Positions 44,436 through 56,700 of a stretch of DNA of 64,000 bases are shown one piece after another. The number at the start of each line of letters is the position of its first letter. The stretch's first letter is position 1. This DNA is from Saccharum officinarum (lineage: Eukaryota; Streptophyta; Magnoliopsida; Poales; Poaceae). The notes beneath the pieces are model-generated. The model worked only from the letters and a program-made list of their open reading frames with translations. It searched no databases and was not told where the DNA came from. Where the stretch lies: contig CM036179.1 of assembly GCA_020631735.1 (NCBI GenBank), forward strand, positions 27,271,063 through 27,335,062. Reading direction: 5' to 3'. The position numbers were made by a program, and so were the translations under genes.

Positions 44436-46159
44436 TTTAATAGCAATATGATATGATCCCCTGCAGTTGTCTTTTTTTCTTATATGTTGGTGATTTTCAA
44501 CCTGTAAAGGAAGGGGCACGCTAATTTATTTTATGAAAAATAATGCCTGCAGACCTTCTTTTTTTTGCCACTCATGCAGCTTCGCAATGATACATTCCCA
44601 GTGCTTGTTGGACCAGTCTCATACTTGCTCCTCTCTAAACCTGCCAAGTGCCATGGGTGTTCACAGATCTTTCTCTCTTCTTTCACTTCTTGGTAGTATT
44701 TTTCCCATCTACAAGTAAGCATACACACAAAGCAGCCAACATTAATATTCACCAAATACATGAAGGCCACCTGTGGACCACATTAGTTATTTCGTTTTGC
44801 TGTAGTTCTGTCCTTGAAAGTTATGTAAAAATCGCTTGCTTGGAGCAATAGTTTAGCCTCTCCTGTCCCCCAAAGTATCGTATGAAACTCAGACGGGATG
44901 GCAGGCCACCGAGTTTCACGTTGTTGTTTAAAATTTTTACCTCATTCCCATAGGGAAAATGAGATTTTTTTTTACATGGAACTCATACTTTTTTTGCGAC
45001 CATGGCACTCATACATTAGATAAAATTAACCATCACAGCTCAGGCCATGATAACCTTGAATCTTTTGTTCTATTTTTTACCTCTACCAATCAATTCCTAA
45101 AATACAGGCAAGGTACGGTATGATACTCTTCACCTAGCAGCAACTAATTTGATGATGGACATTGTTTTTTAGATTCTTGATTGAGATAATGTGTTGTCTG
45201 ATCAATCTACAATTTGTAGATGGCAAGGACAGCCACCTGCGGTAGAACGTCCAATGTGCATGACAAGCAGCAGATGTATAACGAGGCAAGCATGGAAGGA
45301 AAGGTAGTTCGGTCACAGTTCCTATGAATTAATCTTGCCAGTTCCCAATTTGCATTGTAGATTGTAGCTATCTTAGCTGCCTTCTAAATTTTACCTCTAG
45401 GAACTGCATTTTAATATTTTATCATATTCTTTACAGGTAATAATGCAGGATCTTAACTATTGTATGCAATTTCCAAGCAGGTTGTACCTAAGAATCCCTC
45501 TTTGCGTAGTTTTTTCTTTAGTCTGCCAGTGCATTTCAATTTGCTTCTATTTAATCTAATAGATTGCATTTTTAGGCTTTAACGTGTTTGCTAAAAAACT
45601 GTATAAAATAGGTCCCTAACTCAATAGTCTCAATTTGAACTTTGCTGGCTGTAAGGACTATTATGTTGTAAATGGTATACCGTTCACCCTATTTTAATAT
45701 GTTTGCCATGTAATTTGCTAACATAATATTTTGGAAATTAGTAGCGCACTGCTATGTACAGGAAGGAAACTGGAATGGTGTTCCAGTGTCAGCTACATCA
45801 TATTGGTCTCTCAACCTATTTTAAATTGTCTCTAGGTACGACCTCATCTCTGAATGTGCTGTAGGTCTGCGGTGCTGGAGCTTGTCATGAAACTTCTTGC
45901 CATTATTTACATGTGCGCGTGAAAATATTTTTTTGGAAATGCGCGATAGCTTCGATTCCTATCCATTTTTACAGTTCATGGCCAGTGGTAACGAGTAGAA
46001 GGTAATGGACTCTGTTCCCATGATCTTAGAAAAAAAACTTAAGAACCTCTCCATAATGCTACATTGTGTCTCTTCATTTCCTACTTAATTTTAAATTTTT
46101 CTTGTTGATTTCAATATTTTTCTGAATATTATGTGAAAATTTATACAATTCTTTTGGAA

Positions 46160-46960
46160 CTGTCAGGAACATATTATGTGTAAATTTCTAGAAATATTTG
46201 GAACTGCCAGGAACATATTATCCCAGTTTTATGATTTTTAGCACCTACCATGGGTTCTTATAAATTCATATAAATTGACAAGTTATAAATGGTCAATACA
46301 TTGCTGAAGATGGCTGCATTGTTTATTTGAACAGAGATCATCTATGGAATAATCTTTGGACGAAGAAAAGCACGAGGAGAACAAATATTGAGATCTAAAT
46401 GATCTAAATGCTAGAGAAAGCGCATGTTTTTTTGGTACGCTCTGCCATAACCTTGTTCTGAAAATTTCTTTTTTACAGTTATACATGTTTAGAGTTCTTT
46501 CAACTTGATGGAATAGTACTTCATATATTGATGGTGCATATAACTGTAGGCCTGGAACATGGGCTGAGCATGAGTAAAAAAAAATTATTAACAGGTAAGG
46601 TAATGTGTAGGAAGCCACAACATCACCTAAATGTTCTTTACAAGCTATTAGTTGTAGTGTAAAAATAGAGGAATTGTATGGGTGACACGTGACCTCCCCT
46701 TCTTGTGACTATGCTGATCTACACCTTAGAGTTTAGATCATTGCTGAGAAAATTAAACAGCTCAAAAAGGAATCTGCCCATTTCATGTTCTTGGTTAATT
46801 CACAGATAAAGCAAATCCTAAAACATATATGGATAAATTCCTACAAATACTTGGAACCGTCAGGAACATATTGTTCCAGTTTGATGATTTTTAGCACCTA
46901 CCATGGATTCTTAGAAATTTATATATGTCGACAGGTTATAAATGGTCATATAAGTGGACA
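46160..46960 (+). repeat. Diverged direct repeats of about 110 bp in the Helitron
   Basis: TTTTTAGCACCTACCATGG, preceded by CAGGAACATATT and followed by a TTATAAATGGTCA block, occurs near 46160-46295 and again near 46845-46955, with scattered differences. Confidence 0.75.
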
Positions 46961-47509
46961 AGTTACAAATTTCGTTTCTACGATTTACTCAATTTCTATC
47001 TCCCTACGTATGAATGGCATTGTGTTGTTTTCTCTATTTATAGCCACCTCCATTGTGTTGCTACTCGATTATTCTTCGGTTGCCATTGACGGCTTACAAA
47101 GCACTTTAGGACAATATGGTTTCTGATATTTCAAAACATTTACAGGTTTCTGCTACGGATTCGAGTAAGGGGGTTCTATTGCTAGCTGGCTGCTCTATCT
47201 TGATAAGATTCTGGTTGTCCGATAAATGCCTGTATGTTCCACCTGCTTAGTATTCTATTATTCTTTGCATCTTCAATTTGATATGCTGTTAGCGCGTGTC
47301 TATTTTTGTTCTCTTCGCTGCTCAAGCTTTGTTCCAAAAGATGAAAATTAGTAGCCTCGTGTCAAAAACCGGATGTAATATATACCTATGCACCATCGTG
47401 TATATATAAATATACAATTTTAGCATATATTTACCTCTATAATTACTCATCTCAATCTGTGTCCCAACACATTTTGGCCGCCTTCAAAAACTTTCGTGTG
47501 CCCACCGAC

Positions 47510-47537
47510 GCGCGCGAGGGCGCGCGCCTTCCACTAG
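47510..47537 (+). other. Helitron 3' terminal hairpin and CTAG
   Basis: Perfect 7-bp stem with a 4-base loop, six bases before the terminal CTAG. This is the structure thought to stop rolling-circle transposition. Confidence 0.8.
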
Positions 47538-47734
47538 TTGGAAACAATGTAGACTAGTTCCATTCTCATGAAACTTTGATCAGGTCTCTATTCATTTGTA
47601 TGGTGTCATGTCAATATATATTTGCTAAGTTGATAGCTTATTTAATATCCAAAAAATTCTAATAAAACTTTTAGTAGAGATGACCTAGACATGAAACCCC
47701 CACTGAGGCTGACCAAATAAACTCATAGCCCCTT

Positions 47735-47834
47735 ATATTTATGGACAGATTTCAAAGTTAGGATCTATTTTGTGGAACGAGGGAGTAATTGTTTGCATTA
47801 TTTATCAAAAATATATTAGTATTACTCTAACGAT
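47735..47834 (+). repeat. Direct repeat, copy 1 (partner at 50125-50235)
   Basis: CCCCTTATATTTATGGACAG, then TTAGGATCTAT, GAGGGAGTAATTGTTTGCA and ATATTAGTATTACTCTAA match 50125-50235 with roughly 80% identity by eye. The block looks like an old Stowaway-related or intergenic duplication. A transposon sits at its right end. Confidence 0.65.
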
Positions 47835-48600
47835 AATGTTGGGAGTCAGGCGTTTGTCCGCGCGCGGACTCCCCTGTTGGTGGACCCGACGCTTAGAAGT
47901 TGTCGTTCCTGTCCGTTTCCTCCGCTCCCCTCCAGTCACCGCAGATTAAAAAAATCACACATCCGACCGGCTCTGCTGTGGCTCCCACATGCCTCCCTCT
48001 CTACCGCGCGTCCTACCGGCCTTCCTCTCTACCACCGCTATGCCCGCGCTGTGTTGTGCGCGGCGTGCTCCCCCACGACTGCACCACTGTGGCGTGCTCG
48101 CCGCGTGAGGCCGTACCACCCGACTGCTGCTGTCACCTCCACCATGGGCATCGCGTGCGCCCTGTCGCCAAGGGTTGCATAGCCGCCCGCCCACTACCAT
48201 CCTCCTTCTCCATCATGTTGCGCCGTGCTCCGCCCGTCTGATTGCCACGTTTTGCAAAAAGTACATGTTGCAATTCAAGTGTTTCAGAGGTATGCTGCAA
48301 GTGTTTCAGATGGATATTGCAAAAGTAGATCGGGATGTTGCATATGTTGCAATGGTTGTACACATATGTTGCAAATGTTCTGTAACCAATGTTTTATCTG
48401 TGTTTTTCGGACACATGTTGAAGTATGTTTATCTGGATGTTGTATATGTTTCACACATATATTGCATGTGTTTTATCTGGTTATTACGTATGGTTGCAAT
48501 GGTATTCAAGTATTTTCAAGTGTTTTTTTCAAGTGTTTTAGAAGCATGTGTCAAGTGTTTCATATGCCTTCAGACGTATGTTACAACTATTCTTTAGATA
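47835..48600 (+). mobile_element. Left part of a DNA transposon with TGTTGCA/TGTTTCA-type repeats
   Basis: Starts near GGGAGTCAGGCGTTTGTCC, has a GC-rich segment, and from 48250 on repeats TGTTGCA, AAGTGTTTCA and GTTTTATCTGG in loose tandem. This is a well-known arrangement in grass repeats. The right part with GTATGTTGCAACTTTTTG and GGACGTCCGGACG-type ends is at 49745-50003. The interruption holds other elements. No transposase is present. Confidence 0.5.
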
Positions 48601-48734
48601 AAAACTGTGAAGGAGATCCCCACAGCACATTTTTAATTAATTAAACAAAATAAATATAAAAGGTTACTTACAGACCACGCTAACTGATTGCATCCAACCA
48701 GTAGCAAAAGAATGACCTAATATCTTCCTTAAAT

Positions 48735-49145
48735 CTTAAGGTGTGTTTAGTTCCACGGATATCATAGATGAGACATGGATATCCATGGATACAGAGTGTT
48801 TGGTTAGATGGACAAGCTGAACCAGGATATCCACAACAGGGAATATCCTGGGAAGATGCTGGATATCTTGACCCTCAAAAAAAATCTAAAGGATGAGGAT
48901 ATCCACATGTTGATTAGCGCATGTTTTGTGTGACAATTATAGTAGTATAATGCTAATTAACATATTTTATTTTTAATTAGTGATTATAATGATAAGATTA
49001 ATGTCGATGCATATTTATTAGGTATAATTAGTTGTTATTATTTTTAAATAACAGATATAACCAGTCAAGTATTCTCATCCTATGCAATCTCATCCGTCCA
49101 ACGAAACAGAAAAATGACTCGCCCCATCCATCTAACTAAACAAAC
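48735..49145. mobile_element. AT-rich transposon with GTGTGTTTAGTT / AACTAAACA ends
   Basis: Left end AAGGTGTGTTTAGTTCC, right end CTAACTAAACAAAC. GATATCCA and TGGATATCC motifs lie near both ends in opposite orientation. The interior is AT-rich and non-coding. Superfamily not assigned. Confidence 0.45.
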
Positions 49146-49204
49146 AAAATGGATATCCATATCCCATCCACCCTTATAGACTGCAGCAAACACTGGTTTC
49201 TAAA

Positions 49205-49620
49205 ATTAGAACCAATAAGTAAAACTAGGACTAGCCCTATTGAAGACTTTATCATTCCGGATCTTCCAGAGCTCCCAACTCGCAACGAGGACTATCTCTG
49301 TGAAAAAAGGAAAGGTGGATTGATTCTTGGCAAGTTCAAGTCTTGAGAAAAGTTCCAGTGACTCATCCCACTGAATGCCCACTGCATGCCAACATCTCTT
49401 AGCAAAATCACTGCCAAAAAAGAGGTGATTAATGTCCTCCTCGAAATTTCCAGTGCAAAGAATGCAGAGGGCGTCGCTGCTCCCTACAATCAAGTTCCTG
49501 CGGCTCAACATGTTCGTTGTATTCAGTCTGTCCACCATGATGAGCTAGCCAAATATCGGATTCGTGGCGTGCAACTGGAACGCCAGAGCCAGGTGAAGGC
49601 AGGGTGGACCTGAAGATGTT
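49205..49620 (-). pseudogene. LINE reverse-transcriptase zinc-binding (zf-RVT) fragment
   Basis: Reads MVDRLNTTNMLSRRNLIVGS, DALCILCTGNFEEDINHLFF, then CWHAVGIQW and ELWKIRNDKVF. The DRLNT..ML.RRN and C-x2-C-x6-HLFF-x6-CW pattern is the zf-RVT domain at the C-terminus of plant L1-type ORF2. Upstream FTWLWRSSCTPRIRYL continues it in another frame, so the copy is broken. Confidence 0.8.
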
Positions 49621-49744
49621 GGCAAGCCAATTGACACAATTTCCTGGAGGAGTACATACTGCTACCGCACTGAAAAACCCACGTCACTTCCTATTGTGTC
49701 AAAGGCAATGGTCTGCGACCAATCTTGGAGCTCTAGGTACTCAT

Positions 49745-50003
49745 CATAGGGTATGTTGCAACTTTTTGTATTTGGATGTTTCAAAAACAGATCAGGTATT
49801 GCATCTTTCCTCCTTGCCTTCTGCTACATCGCCGGCAGAGCATCCATACTACGCCGCGGCTGGGTCCTTCCGAATTGGGGGCGCCGCCCTTTCCCCTCTG
49901 GTCGTTCAGGTGGCGCAGACCCTGCATGGAGCGCGCGAAACGGAGTACAGCGCGGGCGTCAGGACGCAGGTATACGTCCGGACGTCCAGGCCTAGCACTG
50001 CCA
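49745..50003 (+). mobile_element. Right part of the TGTTGCA-type transposon
   Basis: TATGTTGCAACTTTTTG, GGATGTTTCAAAAACAGATC and a GC-rich end with GCGGGCGTCAGGACGCAGG and CGTCCGGACGTCCAGGCC. In intact grass copies these follow the repeats seen at 48250-48600, so about 1.1 kb of foreign sequence has split the element. Confidence 0.5.
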
Positions 50004-50597
50004 TTACTATAATGTTTCTACATCACTAAAATTGTATATTATTAGATAATTCATTCACGAAAACTAGTTAAATCTGGAAGTAAGTTATTTTGATAGTGTC
50101 CTAATGCACTCACAGTCCTTTTCCCTTATATTTATGGATGGACTTTAAAGATTAGGATCTATCTTATGGACCAAGAGAGTAGTTGTTTGCACTACTTAAC
50201 AAAAAAAATATTAGTACTATTCTAATGTTTGTACATCTAAAATTGTTTATCATTTGATAAATTATTTACATAAAGTAGTTAAATCTAGAGCTGAGTGTGT
50301 TGAGAGAGATTTCTAGAATATACCAAATTACAAGTACATTTCTCAGCATGGAAAGACAAACAATCCGTTCAAAAAACTGCATGAGCTCCAAAATACAAAC
50401 CCTCTCACCACACATATGCAGAAATAATTGAATGTTTTTTATGAATAATATTTTTGAATCGAAACGCCAAAGACGGCATGCAAACGGTCAGCCAAACCAA
50501 CAATTCCGAGCACGAATTCCACGCTGCTATCGCGGCACCACCACGACCAAAACGTTTGAAGCCCCTTTTTCCCATCTTACCCCCTGCATTGCCTCCT
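50004..50597. other. Upstream flank of the POB1-like gene
   Basis: Contains direct-repeat copy 2 (50125-50235) and a shorter duplication (AATGTTT(C/G)TACATC plus TAGTTAAATCT at 50010-50078 and 50229-50290). No coding apart from the frame that runs into POB1 exon 1. The core promoter lies at its right end. Confidence 0.45.
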
Positions 50598-50605
50598 TAT
50601 TATAA
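50598..50605 (+). promoter_or_regulatory. Candidate TATA box of the POB1-like gene
   Basis: TTATTATAA lies 170 bp before the ATG and is followed by a CT-rich leader, as in many grass genes. A start about 30 bp downstream would give a 5' leader of about 140 nt. Confidence 0.4.
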
Positions 50606-50774
50606 CCACCACCGTCTTCCCTTCTGTCTCCTCCTCCTTCCCCTCCCGGCCACACGCCCTCCCCCCTCGAGCCCTCCGCCGGCTAGGGTTCCGGCCACCG
50701 CCTTCCACGCCTCCCCCACTTGCCGTAGGCGGAGGAGGAGGCTGGTCGGTGTGCGCGCGACCGCGGCGGCGGAG

Positions 50775-53700
50775 ATGGACCCGGACTTCTCGCCCGGGGG
50801 CGGGGGGCCCAGCTTTGAGTTCGCCTTCAACGAGGTCAACTTCTCCGACCGGGAATTGCGGATCGAGGTCGTCGCCGGGGACGACGACGCGCCGGGCTCC
50901 AGCAGCGGCGGTCCCGGAGGAGGTGGCCTCGCCGACTGGGCGCGCCACCGCAAGCGCCGCCGCGAGGAGCTCCTCAAGGAGAAAGGTACGTCGACGGATT
51001 CTGGCTGCGCATGCCGTTGTTGCCCTTAGGATGTTGCCTTGCGATCGGGCGATTTCGTCTGTTGATTTGTGACGTTTGATGCGATTCGGCTGTGAATTTG
51101 CTGGGGAGTTATGTGCCTCGTTTTTTTTTTTGAGTAAAATCTGATTTCCGTAGGTACCCGACAATATATATAGGTTATAATGGAGAAGGAATTGGGGAAT
51201 GATAGAGAGGAATTTCAATTTTGAGCTGTCATGATGTACCTGTACGAATTACCTGACATTTTGATCGTATGCACCAGAATAAATGAACTAATTTAGGATA
51301 TGCATACTTTGAATTAGAATTCACCCACCGAAATATTCTAATTAATCTACTTGAGAATCTTGGGGGCAACCAGAGGGGTGCAATTCAGAAACCATTTGCA
51401 GCTGCATCTGAACTCTTTAGGTTGACAGCATATAGATGCTTCTGGTTATGGAGATGTAGGTTATGTGTTCCCTGTTAATAAGGTACCCTTGGAAGAGTTA
51501 TTCTGTGCTTGATAAAATACCCTGAGAATGGCAGTTGTGCTTCATAAGCATGGTTATTAAGGCGTAGTCTATGTGCTGGAGAGGTCTAGGGTGATGCAAT
51601 GCCCAAGGACTCGTCTGACATGTGTATCTTGTCCACCTTTTGGGTGTGGCGTCTCAAAATTGTCGCTTTAGCGTCCGAATTGCAGGAAATCACTTGTGGC
51701 GAAAGGTGGGATGAGGGGGAAAACAGCAGGAGATTCTGGCGGGAGACAATCATAGAGGAAGCATGGGAGAAATAGAGTGCGAGACAGAGAGAGGAAGTGT
51801 GCGGGAGACAGGGAGTGTGGCAGATCTGCGGGATACTGTGCAGGAGGAGTTGCTGTCCTCCTCCCCCGATCCAGCAGCACTGGTGGCGGCAGCCACCTTC
51901 TCTGGTCGATCCAGCAGCAGGGCACGCCAACTCCAGTTTGTGCTGCAGTAGCAGGGGACACCGCGTCCAGCCTGTGCTCCAGCACAAAGGGATCGTCGCC
52001 TCCAGCCTGTGTTCCAGCATTGACAAGCAGACAATTGCTACCCTTTTGACCTCTAGCCTAGCCAGCTAGGTTTGTGGACCTATTCGCATGGGCGGATTTA
52101 AGGGTATTCCCCCGTATTCCCGGGAATACCCAACATTTTTGGTACACCTTTAAGTATATATGTGTATATTCTTGTATATGTATATGTATAATACCTTATT
52201 CTGTGATATTTTCGCAAGAATTGAGCCCAAAACATGAAAACAAACCTCTTTCGGCCTGGCTTCCGACGTCCTCGCTTCCCAGGCTGGCCCAACCGGCCCA
52301 ACTCTCACTTATCCCTGTTCTGTTCCCCAGTTCGGCAGTTCGCACTCATTGCACGGAGTCACGGAGTCACAGACACACGGTGTTTCTGCTTCCCTGTTCC
52401 AGACGACCAGACGCGCGGGCGCAAGCAACCCTAGGCGGCTGGTCGGCGGCGCCGCGGCGGCCGGCGGCGAACTGGCAGTCGACCTAGGCGGCGAGCGGGC
52501 GAGGGCTCTCTGCTCTCGGCAGGCTGCAGGTGGCAGGGCAGCACACAGCACAGTGCGGTGCGGGTGCAGGCGTGCTGCGTGCGGCAGGCCGGTAGTGCGC
52601 CGTGCGGGCGTGCGTGTGCAGGCAGCCGAGCAACAGGGTAGATCAGAGAGCAGATGAGTAGAGTGCAGGCAGCCGAGCAGAGTGCAGGCGGCCGGCGCTC
52701 AAGTACCAAGAGCAGACGTCAGACGAGCATGTCTGAGACTCTGAGGTCTCTATTCTAATTTCTTGTATTCTTCATTTCTTGTTCTTGGAATTGAATTGAA
52801 CCTTGGATTAATGATTTAGTGTTTGCTGGTAGTAGCCAACTAGCCATATAGGTTTAGTAGTTTACTGATTTGGGCATTTGGCAATTTGTAGTGATTTTGT
52901 AAACATTATAATATTTTGTAAGTTCTCTTTATTAATTATTAGTTTGTTTCATGCATATTTAAGAGCCAATTAGCTGAACAATTTGTTACTCGACTATTTT
53001 TATGAATTTAGTTATCGATAACATGCTACTATAATTACATTTGAAACCTATGGTTACGTTATTTTTTTTGGAATATGAAAGTGGGAATACCCAACTTTTA
53101 TTTTCTGGCTCCGCCACTACCTATTCGACTGTTGGTCTTCTATGGGGTGACCTGGCCTGGTGGCATTTTTCCTTTTCCCCTTTTGTCTTTTTCCTTTTTG
53201 GTGTGCTCACAATCCCTCGGCTGGCATACTAGTATGGCGTCACCATGCCTTATACTTTAGCGCTTATAAGCGTCCAAGCGGTAATCAGTCGCCTTATCTC
53301 GCTTTGCTGCCTTGATAACTATGTTCATAAGACATAAGGTACCCTAAACAAGTGCATCGAGATGATCGAGCGTCCAACTGGCAGTGTCTAAAATTTCTTA
53401 TTTTCTAATTTGTAATGGTCCCCTTTTCCTCATTTTTCAGCCATATATTATATTTATGTACGAGGATTAGCATGGGAAATTGTGAAAAAATCTTTGTTTG
53501 GGTTACCTTCCTTTTTATTAAAGAAATTAATTGCTGCATTACCTTCTTATTCATGTGTTTATGGGTAGTTTTCCTGTTGTAGGTATGTAATTTGGTTATC
53601 GAGTAGTTATATAAAATAATGTTTGTCATTTTCCTATAACCATCGTTCTAATTGTGAATGTTCACTTGAACCTCCAAAAGCAAATTTTCGATAAAGAATA

Positions 53701-56700
53701 TATGACAGTTAACCCAATGATTTTTGTAATGATAAATTCAAAGTTGTTGAAGGTCAGAAGGTTATAAATGTTCAGTTGCAATCATTTTCCTGCTGGTGGA
53801 TTTTCTGAAATAATATTTTTTACGGTAGCAACTGCCCTGATTAATAGACCACAAGATTGAGGTTCTTGAACATAATGGGGGTGGTGTAATATGCTAATTT
53901 TAAATCAAGATACAAATGATTTTCTGAAAATTCTATACTTTTTTAAAGATAATATTCAGTAGGCTTGTGATCCTGATAGTCACAATCTGCATTGCTTTCT
54001 TCTGCTTATGACATTTTCCACACTCCACTTTGACTCCACGTTAGCTATACAAGTCATCGGTGTTGCTTATGGATGCTAAATTTTGATTTATGATCCGTTT
54101 TCCCCTTAATAATGCTACTGTTGTGTACATATGACCATTTTACTATGCAACAATGTTTCCTATTATACTATCGGTTGTTCTATTATTGCGATCCTTTGTT
54201 GTTTCATTTGATTTTCGGCTATGCCAGTTTCGTCTTTGTTTTTGTGATTTATTTTGATTATCAATTTCTTCTGTAGAATCTACAACTCACATGTCAGACC
54301 AAACAAGTTGCAATGAAGTCGAAGCAGAAGAGTGTGATGCATATGAAGAAAATCAAGAGGAACCTGTAGCAATGATAGAAGAATCTCCACCCAATGTTGG
54401 CCAAGATGGTTTGTATAACCATAAATTGCATCCCTAATAATTTTTGCTTGTGAATATAATATTGATATTTTTATGGTTATTAGTGAAGTTAGGCAAAAGG
54501 TCCTGCTGTTGGAAAATTATTGTCTATTTAGGCTTTTGGCAAGTTTACTTTTTAATGAAATTTTATGTGTCCTAATGAATTCAACTTTTTGGAGGTTAAG
54601 TTAGATTGAGATTTTTACAAAAATCGTTGAGCAATCAGGATGAGCCTGGTTGCAGTTTGTTAAAGCACTTCCTGAGTTCCTATTGAGGCCTTTTCAGTTT
54701 TCACCCCCTATTTTGGTCACTTCATTCTTGTTGCTAGATATGCTTCTTTTAACTTGTAGGTTACATTCCAAAAATCGAAGACTAAATTCTTAAATCGAAA
54801 CATCCAAAATTTTAAGCTGGCCCTGTTTTGGAGCCCAAAGCTGTCTTATTTCTGGAATTGTCATGTTATTTTTTATTTGAGCCCCAAACTAAGCACAAAA
54901 GCTGTAGATGTCATACAATTTGTTGAATTATTCTGCTTGATCATTACCTCAAATTTGCTGATTGCTAGTTCTGTATATTTAACGAAAAACTAGATAGGTT
55001 TGTAGAAAGAACTTATCAATTTAGTTGCACAATGTGACATTCACTGGTGAGCTAAGGTGCGATCTTCTGACAAACTAGGTGGTTACTTATTCTATAAATT
55101 GATTCTTGGTTGGTAAACATCTATGATTGTTACTTGGTGAGCTATAAGTGTGTACGTTAGGGGCCTATTGGGCCTGGGCTGGCGGCATAGCCCATTAGTG
55201 TTAGGGTTAATTAGAGATAAGGGTCGCTTGCTTAGGGGTCAAGTAAGCCTTGCTTGTAAGTCAAGTAAACCTCTATATAAGGAGAGGAGATGTATCAATC
55301 TAGTCAAGCAAGAATTAAGAAGGAAATCCCTTCCCTCTTGCCCGGCCGTGGGCAAAGGCCCCGCGGCCGGCCTCCTCTTGCCCTCGCAGCCCTAGCCACC
55401 GCTGTGAACACGCCCGTCGCCGCTGCTCCCCTCGACTCTCTCCTCTCAATTCTAGCAGCACATAACATCTGGTATCGGAGCTGCCAGGTTCCGATGAGCC
55501 GCTGCCAGATCCCATCGCTAAGGGGCTGGCTGACGTATACCAGCAGCTGGCGTATCTCTCGAAACAGCAAGCGTCTCTCTTGGTGCAGTTGGCGTCTTTC
55601 TCGGTGCGTCTGGATGCTGTGGAAGCCCGACAATCGGCGACCACCATCACCACCATGCCGCCGGTGTTTCCCCTGGGCAGGCTATGGGACGACAGCCGTC
55701 TCCATAATCGGCGGCCAGCAGATCCAAGGCGAGGGCGAGAAGTTGCAGCAGATCGAGCAGCCGATGGACATCACGACGGCGCTGCAGGGAAGATGCGGGC
55801 GGCGAACTCAAAGTCTGCTGTGGCAGCGGCTTGGGAGGCGCACCCCTCATCGTTCTCCATCGAAAGCCCTCCGCGCTTCTCTGTGCGGTACAGCCTAGCA
55901 GCTGTCGAGCGGGGAGAAGACATGGGGTCACCGGCGGGAGCACACCGCGTAGCACCGCTGCATTCCGCCACTGGCCGCCGCGAGAGCGCCTCCACAGGTC
56001 GCTGTTGCGACCACTTCCAAGTGGCCATACACATGCACCCCTTTCGTCCAGATAGTGTCCATGGGATCCAAGTGGCTGTATGCGTGCAGGCCCAGTGTGG
56101 GGATGGTGTACACCTTTTGTCCAGGAGCCAAAATTAATGATTCCTAGTCCATTTCAGGTTCAGAATAATAAAATAAGCCGAGATGTAAAAGACTTGTTTT
56201 TAGGTGTTAGGTTTGTGTGAGTCGATTCATCGTTATAAGTTGGTTAGGTTGCAGCTCGAGGACGAGCTGCATGTCCAGGGGGGGTGTAGTGTTAGAGTAC
56301 GTTAGGGGCCTATTGGGCCTGGGTTGGCGGCATAGCCCATTAGTGTTAGAGTTAATTAGAGATAAGGGTCGCTTGCATAGGGGTCAAGTAAGCCTTGCTT
56401 GTAAGTCAAGTAAACCTCTCTATATAAGGAGAGCAGATGTATCAATCTAATCAAGCAAGAATTAAGAAGGAAATCCCTTCCCTCTTGCCCGGCTGTGGGC
56501 AAAGGCCCCGTGGCCGGCCTCCTCTTGCCCTCGCAGCCCTAGCCGCTGCTGTGAACAGTACCCGCGGTACTGTAGCACGCCCGTCGCCGCCGCTCCCCCT
56601 CGACTCTCTCCTCTCAATCCTAGCAGCACATAACAATAAGCATGCTTAGATTGCTAAAAGTGTACAAAATGAGTATTTATTTGTGTTTTTTAAAAATTAA

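Larger units (their letters stand above)
42544..47537 (+). mobile_element. Non-autonomous Helitron, about 5.0 kb
   Basis: The 3' end has the Helitron signature: a 7-bp GC hairpin (GCGCGCG, loop AGGG, CGCGCGC; 47510-47527), six bases, then CTAG (47534-47537) followed by T. The proposed 5' end is TCTATACTCTCGTG at 42544, placed where the flanking MITE is interrupted; there the preceding base is T rather than the usual A, so the 5' border is less sure. No Rep/helicase frame is present. The 5' 650 bp is GC-rich with CT microsatellites and looks like a captured promoter and first exon. Several intron-like blocks with TTGCAG and GTAAG follow, but I recognise no protein. Confidence 0.65.
55149..56635 (+). 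mobile_element. Non-autonomous LTR retrotransposon in POB1 intron 2
   Basis: Complete element, 1487 bp, in POB1 sense orientation. LTRs are 55149-55467 (319 bp) and 56290-56635 (346 bp). The perfect target duplication ATAAG is at 55144-55148 and 56636-56640. The 5' LTR opens TGTGTACGTTAGGGG where the 3' LTR has TGTTAGAGTACGTTAGG, a small deletion. The primer-binding site TGGTATCGGAGC starts at 55470, and a G-rich tract precedes the 3' LTR. The TATATAAGGAG box and AAGCAAGAATTAAGAAGG leader show kinship with 23920-25608. No pol genes are present. Confidence 0.93.

Noticed and set aside
45218..45305. Exon-like block in the Helitron
   Set aside because: It is open for about 29 codons and followed by GTAG, but there is no recognisable protein and no neighbouring exon in phase; kept only as part of the Helitron.
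52309..52709. GC-rich open frames in the nested hAT
   Set aside because: They are open in several frames at once, without a hAT transposase motif (no BED finger, no hATC region).
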